Assembly: GCF_044385915.1 (NCBI RefSeq)
Contig: NZ_JBISCC010000122.1
Location: forward strand, 186,001-250,000
Direction of reading: 5' to 3'
DNA length: 64,000 nucleotides
From: Thalassobellus citreus
Lineage (GTDB): Bacteria; Bacteroidota; Bacteroidia; Flavobacteriales; Flavobacteriaceae
The first letter of the stretch is position 1; the number at the start of each line of letters is the position of its first letter. Under the pieces are notes generated by a model. That model was not told the DNA's origin. It did not search any database and saw only the letters and a list, made by a program, of their open reading frames with translations. Of this stretch, positions 17,794 to 26,650 are shown piece by piece. A program made the translations under genes and the position numbers.

Positions 17794-17815
17794 ACAGCTA
17801 GTTTCTATCTAAAAT

Positions 17816-18012
17816 CCTACATCCTAACCAGAACTTGGATTCCTAAAACGCTAAAAGCATTTTTTATAGTATTAGCTACCGTGTTAGAAAACTGTATTCT
17901 AAGTAACTTTTCATTTTCGGTATCCGCTCCAAAAACAGATTGAATTCCGGCATATGCATATTAAGTAAAAACCCCTGTATTTCCTTGAAAATTGATAGAC
18001 TCTTTTGGTTCT
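17816..18012 (-). pseudogene. displaced, decayed copy of the argS 3' end
   Basis: From 17816 to about 17940 the sequence aligns without gaps to the 3' end of the intact argS (22352 onward), with close to nine in ten bases identical by eye, and it includes the same TAG stop. The match then jumps by about 208 bases and resumes (17937-18012) with argS 22681-22756. In argS the skipped segment is flanked by two AATAGAT copies, so the fragment carries an internal deletion, probably between direct repeats. There is no start and the frame is broken. It lies in the same orientation as argS, about 4.5 kb away. Confidence 0.9.
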
Positions 18013-18094
18013 TAATTATAAATAAACTTATCCCCTACTCATAAAAAAATAAAAATGCCATAAAACTTTCAATTAACTACTTCTTCATAGCTAA

Positions 18095-20302
18095 TTAATC
18101 CGTTTTTAGAATCTTTATAGTTACTGGTTCTGTTAAATTAATTTTTAAGAAATACATTCCAGCAGGTTTGTCTGTAATATCTAGTTTAAAGCTCTTTCCA
18201 TTTAACTCATGATTTTGGTTAGAAATCAATGCTCCATTAGTGTTATATAATTCGCTATTAACGTTATTAATGGATACTGGTAGGCTTATATCGAACACCC
18301 CATTAGAAGGGTTTGGATAAATATTAATGCGCTCTGTTTTTTCTTTTTCAAAGAGGCCTAATCCTCCTCCAGTCACCAATTGAATATTAGGTACTGGTGG
18401 TGTATCCATTCCTCCTCCAAAATAAAAGCCAAGATTTGGAGGCTGGTTATACGAATTGTTCTGCCATGCAATAGCTGACCTGTAGTTAGGATCATGCATT
18501 AAAGTATACATTCTTTGCTCAGTATTGAAAGGAGTAATAAAAACAACTAAACCTGTGTTGTCTGAACGTCTGTATATAACTTCTTCTCGCCAATCCCCTA
18601 AAATATCAGCCATAAGACAAGGATTCGATTTAGTTGAATTATTGTCACTAATTGGTGCTATATTATATAATGAAGCTACCCTGTCGGTCCCATTTCCATT
18701 CCATTTAGTTATTACAGTTCTGTCGAGTATTTCACGTTGAACATCATCATCCCACCATACACCAAAATTATAAGAAGATCCGTTACCCGCAGTAGTTGGG
18801 AGAGAATTTGATATAAGTTGCCCAGTACAGCTACGGAGACCAGAACCATCAGAACCCCATACTTCCATGCCATAATAGTCTGGATCTACATCAGCAGCCA
18901 TACATCTTCCAATATCACCACTTGACCAATTTGCCCATTGTACTGTACCTGTTTCAGCATTTCTTATTGAAATGCCCGGGATTGCTCCGCCAGCATGCTC
19001 TTGACAGCTAAAATATTCCAAACCAGGAATATCAGGATTAATATCTGCTAAATGAGCTGCATCACCATGACCAAAAGTAGTGGAGTAAAGACCATTACCA
19101 TATTCATCAACTGTCATGGCTCCATAAGTTATCTCGTCTCTACCGTCACCATCAACATCACCGGCTGCAAGATTATGGTTTCCTTGTCCATGATAATCAG
19201 AGGCAACACCATCAGGACTACTATCCCAAGCCCATTCTTGTGTTAATTGACCATCTCTAAAATTCCATGCTTCAAGTTTTGTGCGCTCATAAATCCCTCT
19301 ACCGATTACAAAGCTTGGATTTACACCATCTAGATAAGCAACTGCCCACATGCATTTGGTAGCCCTATGCCCAAGTTGTGAAAGGTTTTGTCCTGGTTGC
19401 CCCCATTGTTCTATTGGAGCTAAACTTATGTAAAAATCCCATGCAATTTCTGCACCTGTCATACCATCAAAAATTGATATATAATCTGGGCCGTAAGTTC
19501 TGAACCAAAAAGGACCGTTTTGTTTTGCTGAAGCACGATAATCGATAAATCCATCTTCATCTCTGTCTCCAATATCATTACCTAAACCGTCAATCATACC
19601 ATCTGAAGTTCTGGTAGCAACTTCAGCTTTTCCATCGTTATCAAAATCGTAAACCAAAAAGTTTACCTCAACTGCGTGTAATAAATTAGGTCCCAAATCG
19701 ATAGCCCACATAAATGTGCCATCAAGTTCATACGCTTCAAGATAGTGATTATAAGGTGAGGTAGGAGATTCATCATTTGAAAGTCTTTTTATAACAATTT
19801 CGTATTCTCCGTCTCCATCCAGATCACCAACAGAAGCATCATTAATATTATGAGTCGTGTAACTACCGTTAATCGACCTGACAGGAATATTAAAAAATGA
19901 TTCTGATATACGACTTTTAGCTTCGGAACGTGCTTGCTCTACTCCATCAATAACAGCAGACACACTGTAATCTCCAGGAAAGAATCCCTGGGTATCAGTA
20001 TAATTTGAAACGCTAAGGTTGGAAGCAATTTGTGCCCCCCCACGGTATACGTTATAGGTAGCATTCTGAGCATATTCATCACCAGGAATTCGCCAACTTA
20101 CTAGTACTGAATTACCTCCTGTTGCCATTGCTATTAGTCCTCTGTCGAGTTTTTCCATGTAACGTTGCCCGAAAAGCGAGGAGCTCCAAAGCGTCATGAT
20201 ACTAATTAAAAAGAGGCTCATTACCAACCTGTTTTCAAATATTTTTTTAACCATAAATTGATAAGCTAATAAGGTATTTTTAATGGTAAATTTCGTTTTC
20301 AT
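18095..20302 (-). CDS. rhamnogalacturonan lyase (PL11) with T9SS sorting domain
   Basis: A 735-residue polysaccharide lyase of the PL11 (YesW/YesX) type, which cleaves the pectin backbone rhamnogalacturonan I by beta-elimination. After a signal peptide ending near SSSLFGQ comes the family opening MEKLDRGLIAM. Calcium-binding loops are visible: DLDGDGEYE, DFDNDGKAE, DRDEDGFID and DVDGDGRDE. HADPNYRSA-like text (MHDPNYRSAIAWQNNSYNQ) closes the catalytic domain. A type A sorting domain (IYPNPSNGVFDIS to KPAGMYFLKI) follows. The start is uncertain; later ATGs would shorten an unusually long leader. By eye it is more GC-rich than its neighbours and has no other pectin gene beside it. Confidence 0.92.
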   Translation of the reverse strand: MKTKFTIKNTLLAYQFMVKKIFENRLVMSLFLISIMTLWSSSLFGQRYMEKLDRGLIAMATGGNSVLVSWRIPGDEYAQNATYNVYRGGAQIASNLSVSNYTDTQGFFPGDYSVSAVIDGVEQARSEAKSRISESFFNIPVRSINGSYTTHNINDASVGDLDGDGEYEIVIKRLSNDESPTSPYNHYLEAYELDGTFMWAIDLGPNLLHAVEVNFLVYDFDNDGKAEVATRTSDGMIDGLGNDIGDRDEDGFIDYRASAKQNGPFWFRTYGPDYISIFDGMTGAEIAWDFYISLAPIEQWGQPGQNLSQLGHRATKCMWAVAYLDGVNPSFVIGRGIYERTKLEAWNFRDGQLTQEWAWDSSPDGVASDYHGQGNHNLAAGDVDGDGRDEITYGAMTVDEYGNGLYSTTFGHGDAAHLADINPDIPGLEYFSCQEHAGGAIPGISIRNAETGTVQWANWSSGDIGRCMAADVDPDYYGMEVWGSDGSGLRSCTGQLISNSLPTTAGNGSSYNFGVWWDDDVQREILDRTVITKWNGNGTDRVASLYNIAPISDNNSTKSNPCLMADILGDWREEVIYRRSDNTGLVVFITPFNTEQRMYTLMHDPNYRSAIAWQNNSYNQPPNLGFYFGGGMDTPPVPNIQLVTGGGLGLFEKEKTERINIYPNPSNGVFDISLPVSINNVNSELYNTNGALISNQNHELNGKSFKLDITDKPAGMYFLKINLTEPVTIKILKTD

Positions 20303-20414
20303 GAATAAGCTTTTAGACTAAAAAAACAACTTTGATACAATAGTAATTATAATATTGAATGTTTCCATGAATTGATTATTATTACAGGGAAACAAATTAG
20401 TTTAGTTGATAATT

Positions 20415-20428
20415 TGTAAACGTTTTGA
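20415..20428 (-). promoter_or_regulatory. candidate LacI-type operator upstream of the PL11 gene
   Basis: TGTAAACGTTTTGA resembles the LacI/GalR-family consensus (TGwAAnCGnTnnCA), with one clear mismatch. It lies about 115 bases before the lyase start. A second TGTAAA-containing inverted repeat lies further upstream. Operator function is inferred. Confidence 0.35.
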
Positions 20429-20576
20429 ATACAGCTATTTTTTTTATGATAAAAATATTTATGTTTTCGCACTATTCTGTCCTGTACTTACCTGTTATAA
20501 ATGTATTATTTACAAATATTTCGAAAAATCGCAAATTAAAGTTTAATTCTAGGGCCGGAAATAAGATATGCTTGTA

Positions 20577-20596
20577 TTGTAAACGGGATTTTACAA
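20577..20596. promoter_or_regulatory. TTGTAAA-N6-TTTACAA inverted repeat
   Basis: A perfect 7-bp inverted repeat with a six-base centre (CGGGAT) shares the TGTAAA half-site of the site at 20415. It lies in the 374-base gap between the PL11 start and the DUF6702-like remnant. That gap otherwise shows only AT-rich sequence and a weak GTTTCC/GGAAAC inverted repeat near 20360-20393. Confidence 0.35.
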
Positions 20597-20676
20597 CTTG
20601 AAACTTTTTTGTAGAGATAGAGATTGGAAAATATATTTTTGCGGAGCAGGAGCTGCACTGTCAATTTAATTATAAA

Positions 20677-20796
20677 ATGAAACGATTTCGTTTATTTTTG
20701 ATAATTGTATTTTCTTTTGCTAGAGCTCATCCTATAAAGATGACTACCAGACGCATTTATTATGATAAAAATCAACAAAAATATTTTCAGATATAA
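20677..20796 (+). pseudogene. 5' remnant of a DUF6702-like gene
   Basis: A 39-codon frame encodes a signal-peptide-like start MKRFRLFLIIVFSFARAHPI followed by KMTTRRIYYD, then stops after KNQQKYFQI. The SHPIK-x-T...YD pattern after a signal peptide is typical of the N-terminus of DUF6702 proteins, which are about 150-170 residues long. I read it as a truncated gene start left by rearrangement. A genuine small exported peptide cannot be excluded. Confidence 0.45.
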
Positions 20797-20808
20797 AAAT
20801 TTGTTCTT

Positions 20809-21927
20809 TTATTTTTTTTTAAAATACACCTGATTCCATTTATCAGGAAAATCATTGTAACGCAGGACTGCCCATGTTTGTTTTTTGCATTCCTCACTAA
20901 GCTTATAATGATTTAACATAAGAACGATTCCTTTCTTAGAAAGATAAAAATCGGGAAAACGAAAAGTTTTTTCATTAGCATAAGAACACTTTGAATTCTT
21001 TATTTCTTTTGAATAAGAATCATTTAGATATTTCTCTATTTTTCCCTCAAAAACATCTATTCGATATTTAAAATATTCTCGAGATCCATTTCGAGGAACT
21101 TCTCCTTCTCCAAGCCAGAGTAAATCTTCAAGATTTAATGTTTTAAGATTTTTTAAATCTAGAGTTAAGTAAACAATAGAATCAGTTGCTTTAGTGTTAC
21201 TAATATTACTTTTTATTGATTCTACAATACTTAGTAAATATGGACTTGCATAGTGAATATTTATTTCTGTTTCATAATTTTCGTAATTATAACCTTTAAG
21301 TATATCTTTTATAAAAAATTGTTCAAGGTAATTATTTATTTTAACCATTGTTGAATCAGGATACCCTTCAACGAAACGAAATATTTTAATTTGAGATACT
21401 GTTTCAGTAAGCCATTCTATTTTTACCCCCTTTTTTAACTTTTGAATCGATGTTGATTCATATTTTATATCACTAAGCAGGCTATAGTTATACGGTGATA
21501 ATGTCTTTTTAAAATCTTCATTTTTTATAGCATGAGGTTTAGATTGATTTATTTTAATAGGACGAAGAAAAACCTCATAAATCTTACCGTCTGGAGTTCT
21601 TTGTTTCCCAGACCAATTATGAAACGAATCTTCAGTTATAACAATCTGCTCAAATGATTCCTGTTTTTTTGTTTCTAAATTGTATCGCAACGAATTTAAG
21701 GTGAATGTAAGAGAATCAAACTCAACCTCCATGTAAATAGTTTTTTTTTCATCACGAAAACTATATCTCCCGTTATAATACCCCTCAACACTTCGAAGCT
21801 CCATAATTACTTCTCGATCACCTATAGTACCTTCTAGACTGTACACCTTTTCTACATGCGCTATTACAGTCATAGTAGTAAAAAAAAACAACAGACATAA
21901 TAGAATGCCTTTTTTAAAATTGGTCAT
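20809..21927 (-). CDS. exported protein of unknown function, DUF3298-like C-terminus
   Basis: From the ATG chosen here the product has 372 residues and begins with a signal peptide (GILLCLLFFFTTMTVIA, cleavage near AHVEK). An ATG 63 bases upstream would bury the signal sequence, so it was rejected. The C-terminal ~150 residues (LTLDLKNLKTLNLEDLL, FRFPDFYLSKKGIVLMLN, WAVLRYNDF) faintly resemble DUF3298/RsiV-type periplasmic domains. The N-terminal part (EGTIGDREVIMEL, YYNGRYSFRDEKKTIYMEV) is unassigned. It lies alone in the rearranged zone between the PL11 gene and argS. Confidence 0.65.
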   Translation of the reverse strand: MTNFKKGILLCLLFFFTTMTVIAHVEKVYSLEGTIGDREVIMELRSVEGYYNGRYSFRDEKKTIYMEVEFDSLTFTLNSLRYNLETKKQESFEQIVITEDSFHNWSGKQRTPDGKIYEVFLRPIKINQSKPHAIKNEDFKKTLSPYNYSLLSDIKYESTSIQKLKKGVKIEWLTETVSQIKIFRFVEGYPDSTMVKINNYLEQFFIKDILKGYNYENYETEINIHYASPYLLSIVESIKSNISNTKATDSIVYLTLDLKNLKTLNLEDLLWLGEGEVPRNGSREYFKYRIDVFEGKIEKYLNDSYSKEIKNSKCSYANEKTFRFPDFYLSKKGIVLMLNHYKLSEECKKQTWAVLRYNDFPDKWNQVYFKKK

Positions 21928-22352
21928 AGTAATTGGTTTCGTGAATTCAAGTGTCCAATTCAATAATTTATAATTTAAAACACAGTGCAAATTAGCATAA
22001 ATTTAGCTTAGTTTAATAGACGTGTACATTTTTTTATAAATCTAATAGTTGAGCTCGCATGTTCACACTCCTTTTGTTTTTTGTTTTAAAGTTTAACTTA
22101 ACATAGTTAGACTGAACATTTGTATGCTAGATTTAAAGTAACCAGAATTAACTTTGAATCATAAAAAAGAGAATGGAAGATTTAAAGCAATATGTGAAAT
22201 ACCAATTTGCCTGAAACTACAACCGAATATTTAAACTAAAAATACTATTTGAAACAACACCAATGATTGAATGAAGTTTATAAGTAAGCCTTCTTTGGTA
22301 ATGATTTCTAATTTTCACTCCATCTCATAACTAGACGTTAAACGAACAAAAC
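21928..22352. other. 425-base non-coding gap between unknown gene and argS
   Basis: No frame longer than about 15 codons with a plausible start, no hairpin with a U-tract and no match to the other repeats was found. It forms the right edge of the segment bounded by the decayed argS tail (17.8 kb) and the intact argS. Confidence 0.5.
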
Positions 22353-24137
22353 CTACATTCTTTCAGGAACTTGAATTCCTAAAACACTAAAAGCATTTTT
22401 TATAGTATTTGCTACGGTATTTGAAAGCTGTATTCTAAGTAATTTTTCATTATCGGTATCAGCACCAAGAATAGATACATTTTGGTAAAAAGAATTAAAT
22501 TCTTTTACTAAATCATATGTATAGTTTGCTACTAATGCTGGACTATGGTTCTCTGCAGCATTTTGTATAACCTCTGGAAACAATTGTAATTGCTTAATAA
22601 GTTCTTTCTCTTTAATATGTAAAGGCAACTCTTCAACAGTTTTTGAAACAGCCTCTTTTACATTTGCTTTGCGTAAAATAGATTGAATTCTAGCATAGGT
22701 ATATTGAATAAAAGGCCCTGTATTTCCTTGAAAATCTATAGACTCTTTCGGGTCGAACAAAATACGTTTTTTAGGGTCTACTTTTAATATGTAATATTTT
22801 AAAGCACCTAGACCGATAGTTTTATACAAGTCTTGCTTTTCTGCATCACTGTAACCATCAAGTTTGCCTAATTCTTCTGAAATCTCACCAGCAGTACTTG
22901 CCATTTCCTCAACTAAATCGTCTGCATCAACAACAGTACCTTCTCTACTTTTCATTTTTCCACTAGGTAAATCAACCATACCATAACTTAAATGATATAA
23001 ATTTTCAGCCCATTCAAATCCTAATTTTTTCAGAATTAAAAACAATACTTGAAAATGATAATCTTGTTCGTTTCCAACCGTATAAACCATACCTCCAACA
23101 TCTGGATAATCTTTAATACGCTGTATAGCCGTACCAATATCTTGCGTCATATAAACGGCAGTTCCATCGGCACGAAGTACTATTTTTTTATCAAGTCCGT
23201 CTTCGGTTAAATCACACCAAACAGAACCGTCTTTTTCTTTTACAAAAACACCTTTTTTCAATCCTTCTGCAACAAATTCTTTTCCTAATAAATAGGTGTT
23301 ACTTTCATAATATAAGGTATCAAAATCTACGCCCAAGTTTTTATAACTTTCAGCAAACCCTTCATAAACCCAACCGTTCATTTTTTTCCAAAGCGCTACC
23401 ACTTCTTCGTCCCCTGATTCCCATTTTAAAAGCATGTTTTGTGCTTCTAATAATAATGGAGCATTCTTTTTAGCATCTTCTTCTGTTTGTCCTTCAGCTA
23501 TTAAATCTTGAATTTCCTTTTTATATTCTTGATCGAACTTTACATAGTAATTCCCTACTAATTTATCGCCTTTTAAACCTGTACTTTCTGGAGTCTCTTC
23601 ATTACCAAACTTTTCCCAAGCCAACATACTTTTACAAATATGTATACCACGGTCGTTTATAATTTGTGTTTTATAAACTTTTTTTCCTGATGCTTTTAAA
23701 ATTTCGGCAACACTATATCCTAAAAGATTATTTCTAACATGTCCTAAATGAAGAGGTTTGTTAGTATTAGGCGATGAATACTCAACCATAATAGCTTTCT
23801 CTTCGGCGGTAGGAGAAACAAAACCATAAGATTCTTTCTCTTTAATGCTATTAAAAAAGTTTATATAATAAGAGTCACTTATTTCAATATTCAAAAAACC
23901 CTTAACAACGTTAAATGCTTTTACATCTTCTACAAACTCAACCAAATAGTTACCAATGGTTTCTCCTATTTGTACTGGGTTTCCTTTTACAAAACGCAAC
24001 ATAGGAAAAATAACAACAGTAATATCGCCAGCAAACTCTTTTCGGGTTGCCTGAAATTCTACCGACTCTAATGTTGTATTAAAACTTGTTAAAACAGCTT
24101 GTTTTACGTGGTTTGATAAGGTTTCTTGAAGACTCAT
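22353..24137 (-). CDS. argS: arginyl-tRNA synthetase
   Basis: ArgS charges tRNA-Arg. The 594-residue class I synthetase has the ArgRS-specific N-terminal Add1 domain (about 1-90). The HIGH motif appears as HLGH (130-133), the KMSKS-like loop as KMKSREGT (394-401), and the DALR anticodon-binding domain ends in PERM. Length and motifs are complete. The 3' end of this gene exists a second time, degraded, at 17.8-18.0 kb. A perfect TAnnTTTG element lies 23 bases before the ATG. Confidence 0.96.
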   Translation of the reverse strand: MSLQETLSNHVKQAVLTSFNTTLESVEFQATRKEFAGDITVVIFPMLRFVKGNPVQIGETIGNYLVEFVEDVKAFNVVKGFLNIEISDSYYINFFNSIKEKESYGFVSPTAEEKAIMVEYSSPNTNKPLHLGHVRNNLLGYSVAEILKASGKKVYKTQIINDRGIHICKSMLAWEKFGNEETPESTGLKGDKLVGNYYVKFDQEYKKEIQDLIAEGQTEEDAKKNAPLLLEAQNMLLKWESGDEEVVALWKKMNGWVYEGFAESYKNLGVDFDTLYYESNTYLLGKEFVAEGLKKGVFVKEKDGSVWCDLTEDGLDKKIVLRADGTAVYMTQDIGTAIQRIKDYPDVGGMVYTVGNEQDYHFQVLFLILKKLGFEWAENLYHLSYGMVDLPSGKMKSREGTVVDADDLVEEMASTAGEISEELGKLDGYSDAEKQDLYKTIGLGALKYYILKVDPKKRILFDPKESIDFQGNTGPFIQYTYARIQSILRKANVKEAVSKTVEELPLHIKEKELIKQLQLFPEVIQNAAENHSPALVANYTYDLVKEFNSFYQNVSILGADTDNEKLLRIQLSNTVANTIKNAFSVLGIQVPERM

Positions 24138-24160
24138 TAATCGTTACTTTTTTAAGAGAG

Positions 24161-24168
24161 CAAAGATA
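24161..24168 (-). promoter_or_regulatory. -7 element (TATCTTTG) of argS
   Basis: An exact TAnnTTTG match on the minus strand, 23 bases before the argS ATG. No TTTG was seen at the ideal -33 distance. Confidence 0.55.
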
Positions 24169-24334
24169 AAACTTTTATTTATGCTTCATTATAAAAATTA
24201 ATTTTAATAAGACTATACCTTTAACAATTAATCCAATATCAAAACAATAAGAAATGACTTATAAAAAATATTTTAGAATTCAAAAAAATAATATGTATTT
24301 CATCGACAAAAGCGTTCTTTTTCTATAATTTTTA

Positions 24335-24389
24335 CCGTTTATCTATTCGTCGATTTTTTACCCAAAAAACACCCCTCCGTTCATCTAAT
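24335..24389 (+). promoter_or_regulatory. paired direct repeats CCGTTyATCTAwT upstream of histidine kinase
   Basis: CCGTTTATCTATT (24335-24347) and CCGTTCATCTAAT (24377-24389) are spaced 42 bases start to start, close to four DNA turns. They lie about 195 bases before the kinase gene in the 446-base argS-kinase gap, which otherwise holds the argS promoter and AT-rich sequence. They could be binding sites for a dimeric regulator (inference). Confidence 0.4.
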
Positions 24390-24583
24390 TTTTTGGTATT
24401 AAAACCTATAAATTAGATTTTAACAAGCCTTTTCACAATTTTTGCTAAGTAAAGCTATTAATATTTTTTGTGTTTTATAAAAAACACTAATAACAAATTA
24501 CAGAATACAATTAAACTTCTTTATTTCCCTCAAATAAAGACAGCTATTATTTTGTATAAAATACTGTAATACGAATAAATTGT

Positions 24584-26650
24584 ATGAGGAAAATAATTAC
24601 TTTAATTATTACATGTTTATCTATATCCTTTGGGTTTTCTCAAACTAAAGAGATAGATAGCATTTCCATGCAATTAGCATTTCAAAATCAAGATTCTACA
24701 AAAGTTGAAACATCTTTAAAGTTAATTAAATCCCTTTATGAAATTAAAGAATATGATAGAGCTTTAAAATATATTGTTTTAAGTGAAAAACTTTCTTCAA
24801 GTTTAAACTACAATAAAGGTATAGCTGAAATAACGTATTACAAAGCCTTAATTTACGCTGCAAAAGATGATTACATTAATGCTACCAGTGGCTACAATAA
24901 AGCAAAAGAATTATTTATTCAACTAAATGATACTTTAGGTGTTGCCAATGTAAATAATAGTATAGGATTAATAGAGATTAAACGTGGTAATTATGCTAAA
25001 GGTTTAAAACACTTATTATCTGCCATTAAAGAATTAGAAGGCAGACAGCTTAATAAAGAGCTTTCATTAGCTTATTGTAATATAGCAAAAGCTTATTATA
25101 AAATTAATGACTACGACCAAGCTATAGATTACAATTTAAAGGCTTTATATATTCAAGAACTACTAAATGACATTATAGGAACTAGTAAAACTAACAATCA
25201 ACTTGCAGAATTATATTCAATTAAAAAAGAATATAGAAAAGCTATTGATTATTATGAAAAAGTTATTGAAGGCAACGTTGAAGCTAATGACACTATTCGT
25301 GCGCAAATATTCCCTAAACTAGGTGGTGAATATTTAAAATTTAATGATTATGAAAAAGCATCTAAATATTTAATTGAAGGCTACAATTTAAATACACGAT
25401 TAAAAAACGAAGCTAATTTATTAATTACATTAAATAACCTTGGAGATTTAAACTTACAACAAAGTAGATTAATTTTAGCTGAAAGACAACTACTTCAAGC
25501 TGGATCTATTGCCGAAAAAATCGATAATAAAATAGAATTATTAAAGTATTACAAATTAATGACAGTGTTAGATTCTACTAAACGTAAATTCGACAAAGCT
25601 TTAATTTGGCAACGTAAATACTACGATTTAAAAATTAGCCTTGACAAAAACTCAGTTATTTTAAACACAAAAACTAAAGTTTCTACTGAATTAGAATTAA
25701 ATTCTGATTTTGAAAAAGAAACATTAATTCAACCTAAAGAAAAAGTAGTTATCGTTGAAAACCAGGATTTCTTTAACAAATACAGGCTTATATTTTATGG
25801 ATTAATAGCAGCCTTAGCCATTGTTACTATATTTCTTGTTCTTGTTTATTTAAAAAGAAATAGCAATATAAAATACACTCAAGAATTAGAAGAAAAAAAC
25901 ATTAAAATTGAATTACAAAACGAAGCATTTTCAGAACAAACTAAGCATTTAGAGAATGTAAACAATGTAAAAGATAAATTATTTTCTATTGTCTCTCATG
26001 ACTTAAAAGACTCGCTTTCCTCTATTAATGGCTTTATAGATTTACTTAGAGAGGGTTCTTTAACTAGAGAAGAATTTGATAACTTAATTCCCGAATTAAG
26101 TGAAAATGCTAATAATGCATCATTATTGTTATTCAATTTATTAAACTGGTCTAAGTCGCAAATGCAATCATTAGAGCCTAAACCAACTTTATTTGACATT
26201 CAAGAAGTTTTTGAAGACAAAGTGAAACTTATTGAACAGCGCATGGAAAGTAAAGGCATTGAATTAATAGATCATTCACTTCGTGATTTTGCTTACGGAG
26301 ATAGAAGCATGTTTGAAATTGTTGTTCAAAATTTACTAGCTAATGCTTTAAAATTTTGTAAAAACGGGGATACTATCACTATTGCAAACCACATTAGTAA
26401 TGGTAGTTGTATTGTAAGTATTGCTGATACGGGTATAGGCATATCTAAAGAAAATATTGATAAATTATTTAAGAATAGTACGTTTACTACCATGGGAACC
26501 AATAATGAAAAAGGTACTGGTTTAGGATTGTCTATTTGTAAAGAATTAATAGAACTCAATAATGGTAAAATTTGGGTAGAAAGTACTCAAGGCATAGGTA
26601 GTACATTTTATGTACAATTACCAAAATCTAGACCTAATGGAGACCGCTAA
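24584..26650 (+). CDS. TPR-containing membrane sensor histidine kinase
   Basis: A 688-residue kinase. The signal peptide covers 1-20 (FGFSQ). Tetratricopeptide repeats in the periplasmic part run from about 40 to 345 (GNYAKGLKHLLSAIKEL, NDYDQAIDYNLKALYI, KEYRKAIDYYEKVIE). A membrane span covers 402-423, then a coiled coil to about 460. The HisKA H-box is FSIVSHDLKDSL with His472. The HATPase_c domain has NLLANALKF (N-box), DTGIGIS (G1) and GTGLGLSI (G2). No receiver domain or response-regulator gene is adjacent, so it is an orphan here. Its stop codon overlaps that of convergent ctlX by four bases. Confidence 0.94.
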   Translation: MRKIITLIITCLSISFGFSQTKEIDSISMQLAFQNQDSTKVETSLKLIKSLYEIKEYDRALKYIVLSEKLSSSLNYNKGIAEITYYKALIYAAKDDYINATSGYNKAKELFIQLNDTLGVANVNNSIGLIEIKRGNYAKGLKHLLSAIKELEGRQLNKELSLAYCNIAKAYYKINDYDQAIDYNLKALYIQELLNDIIGTSKTNNQLAELYSIKKEYRKAIDYYEKVIEGNVEANDTIRAQIFPKLGGEYLKFNDYEKASKYLIEGYNLNTRLKNEANLLITLNNLGDLNLQQSRLILAERQLLQAGSIAEKIDNKIELLKYYKLMTVLDSTKRKFDKALIWQRKYYDLKISLDKNSVILNTKTKVSTELELNSDFEKETLIQPKEKVVIVENQDFFNKYRLIFYGLIAALAIVTIFLVLVYLKRNSNIKYTQELEEKNIKIELQNEAFSEQTKHLENVNNVKDKLFSIVSHDLKDSLSSINGFIDLLREGSLTREEFDNLIPELSENANNASLLLFNLLNWSKSQMQSLEPKPTLFDIQEVFEDKVKLIEQRMESKGIELIDHSLRDFAYGDRSMFEIVVQNLLANALKFCKNGDTITIANHISNGSCIVSIADTGIGISKENIDKLFKNSTFTTMGTNNEKGTGLGLSICKELIELNNGKIWVESTQGIGSTFYVQLPKSRPNGDR

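Noticed and set aside
17794..18094. Region after the propeller lipoprotein as a new small gene
   Set aside because: It aligns to the 3' end of argS with an internal deletion and broken frame, so it is a gene fragment.
22021..22352. Transposase remnant at the right edge of the argS-flanked segment
   Set aside because: No inverted terminal repeats, target duplication or protein similarity could be seen.
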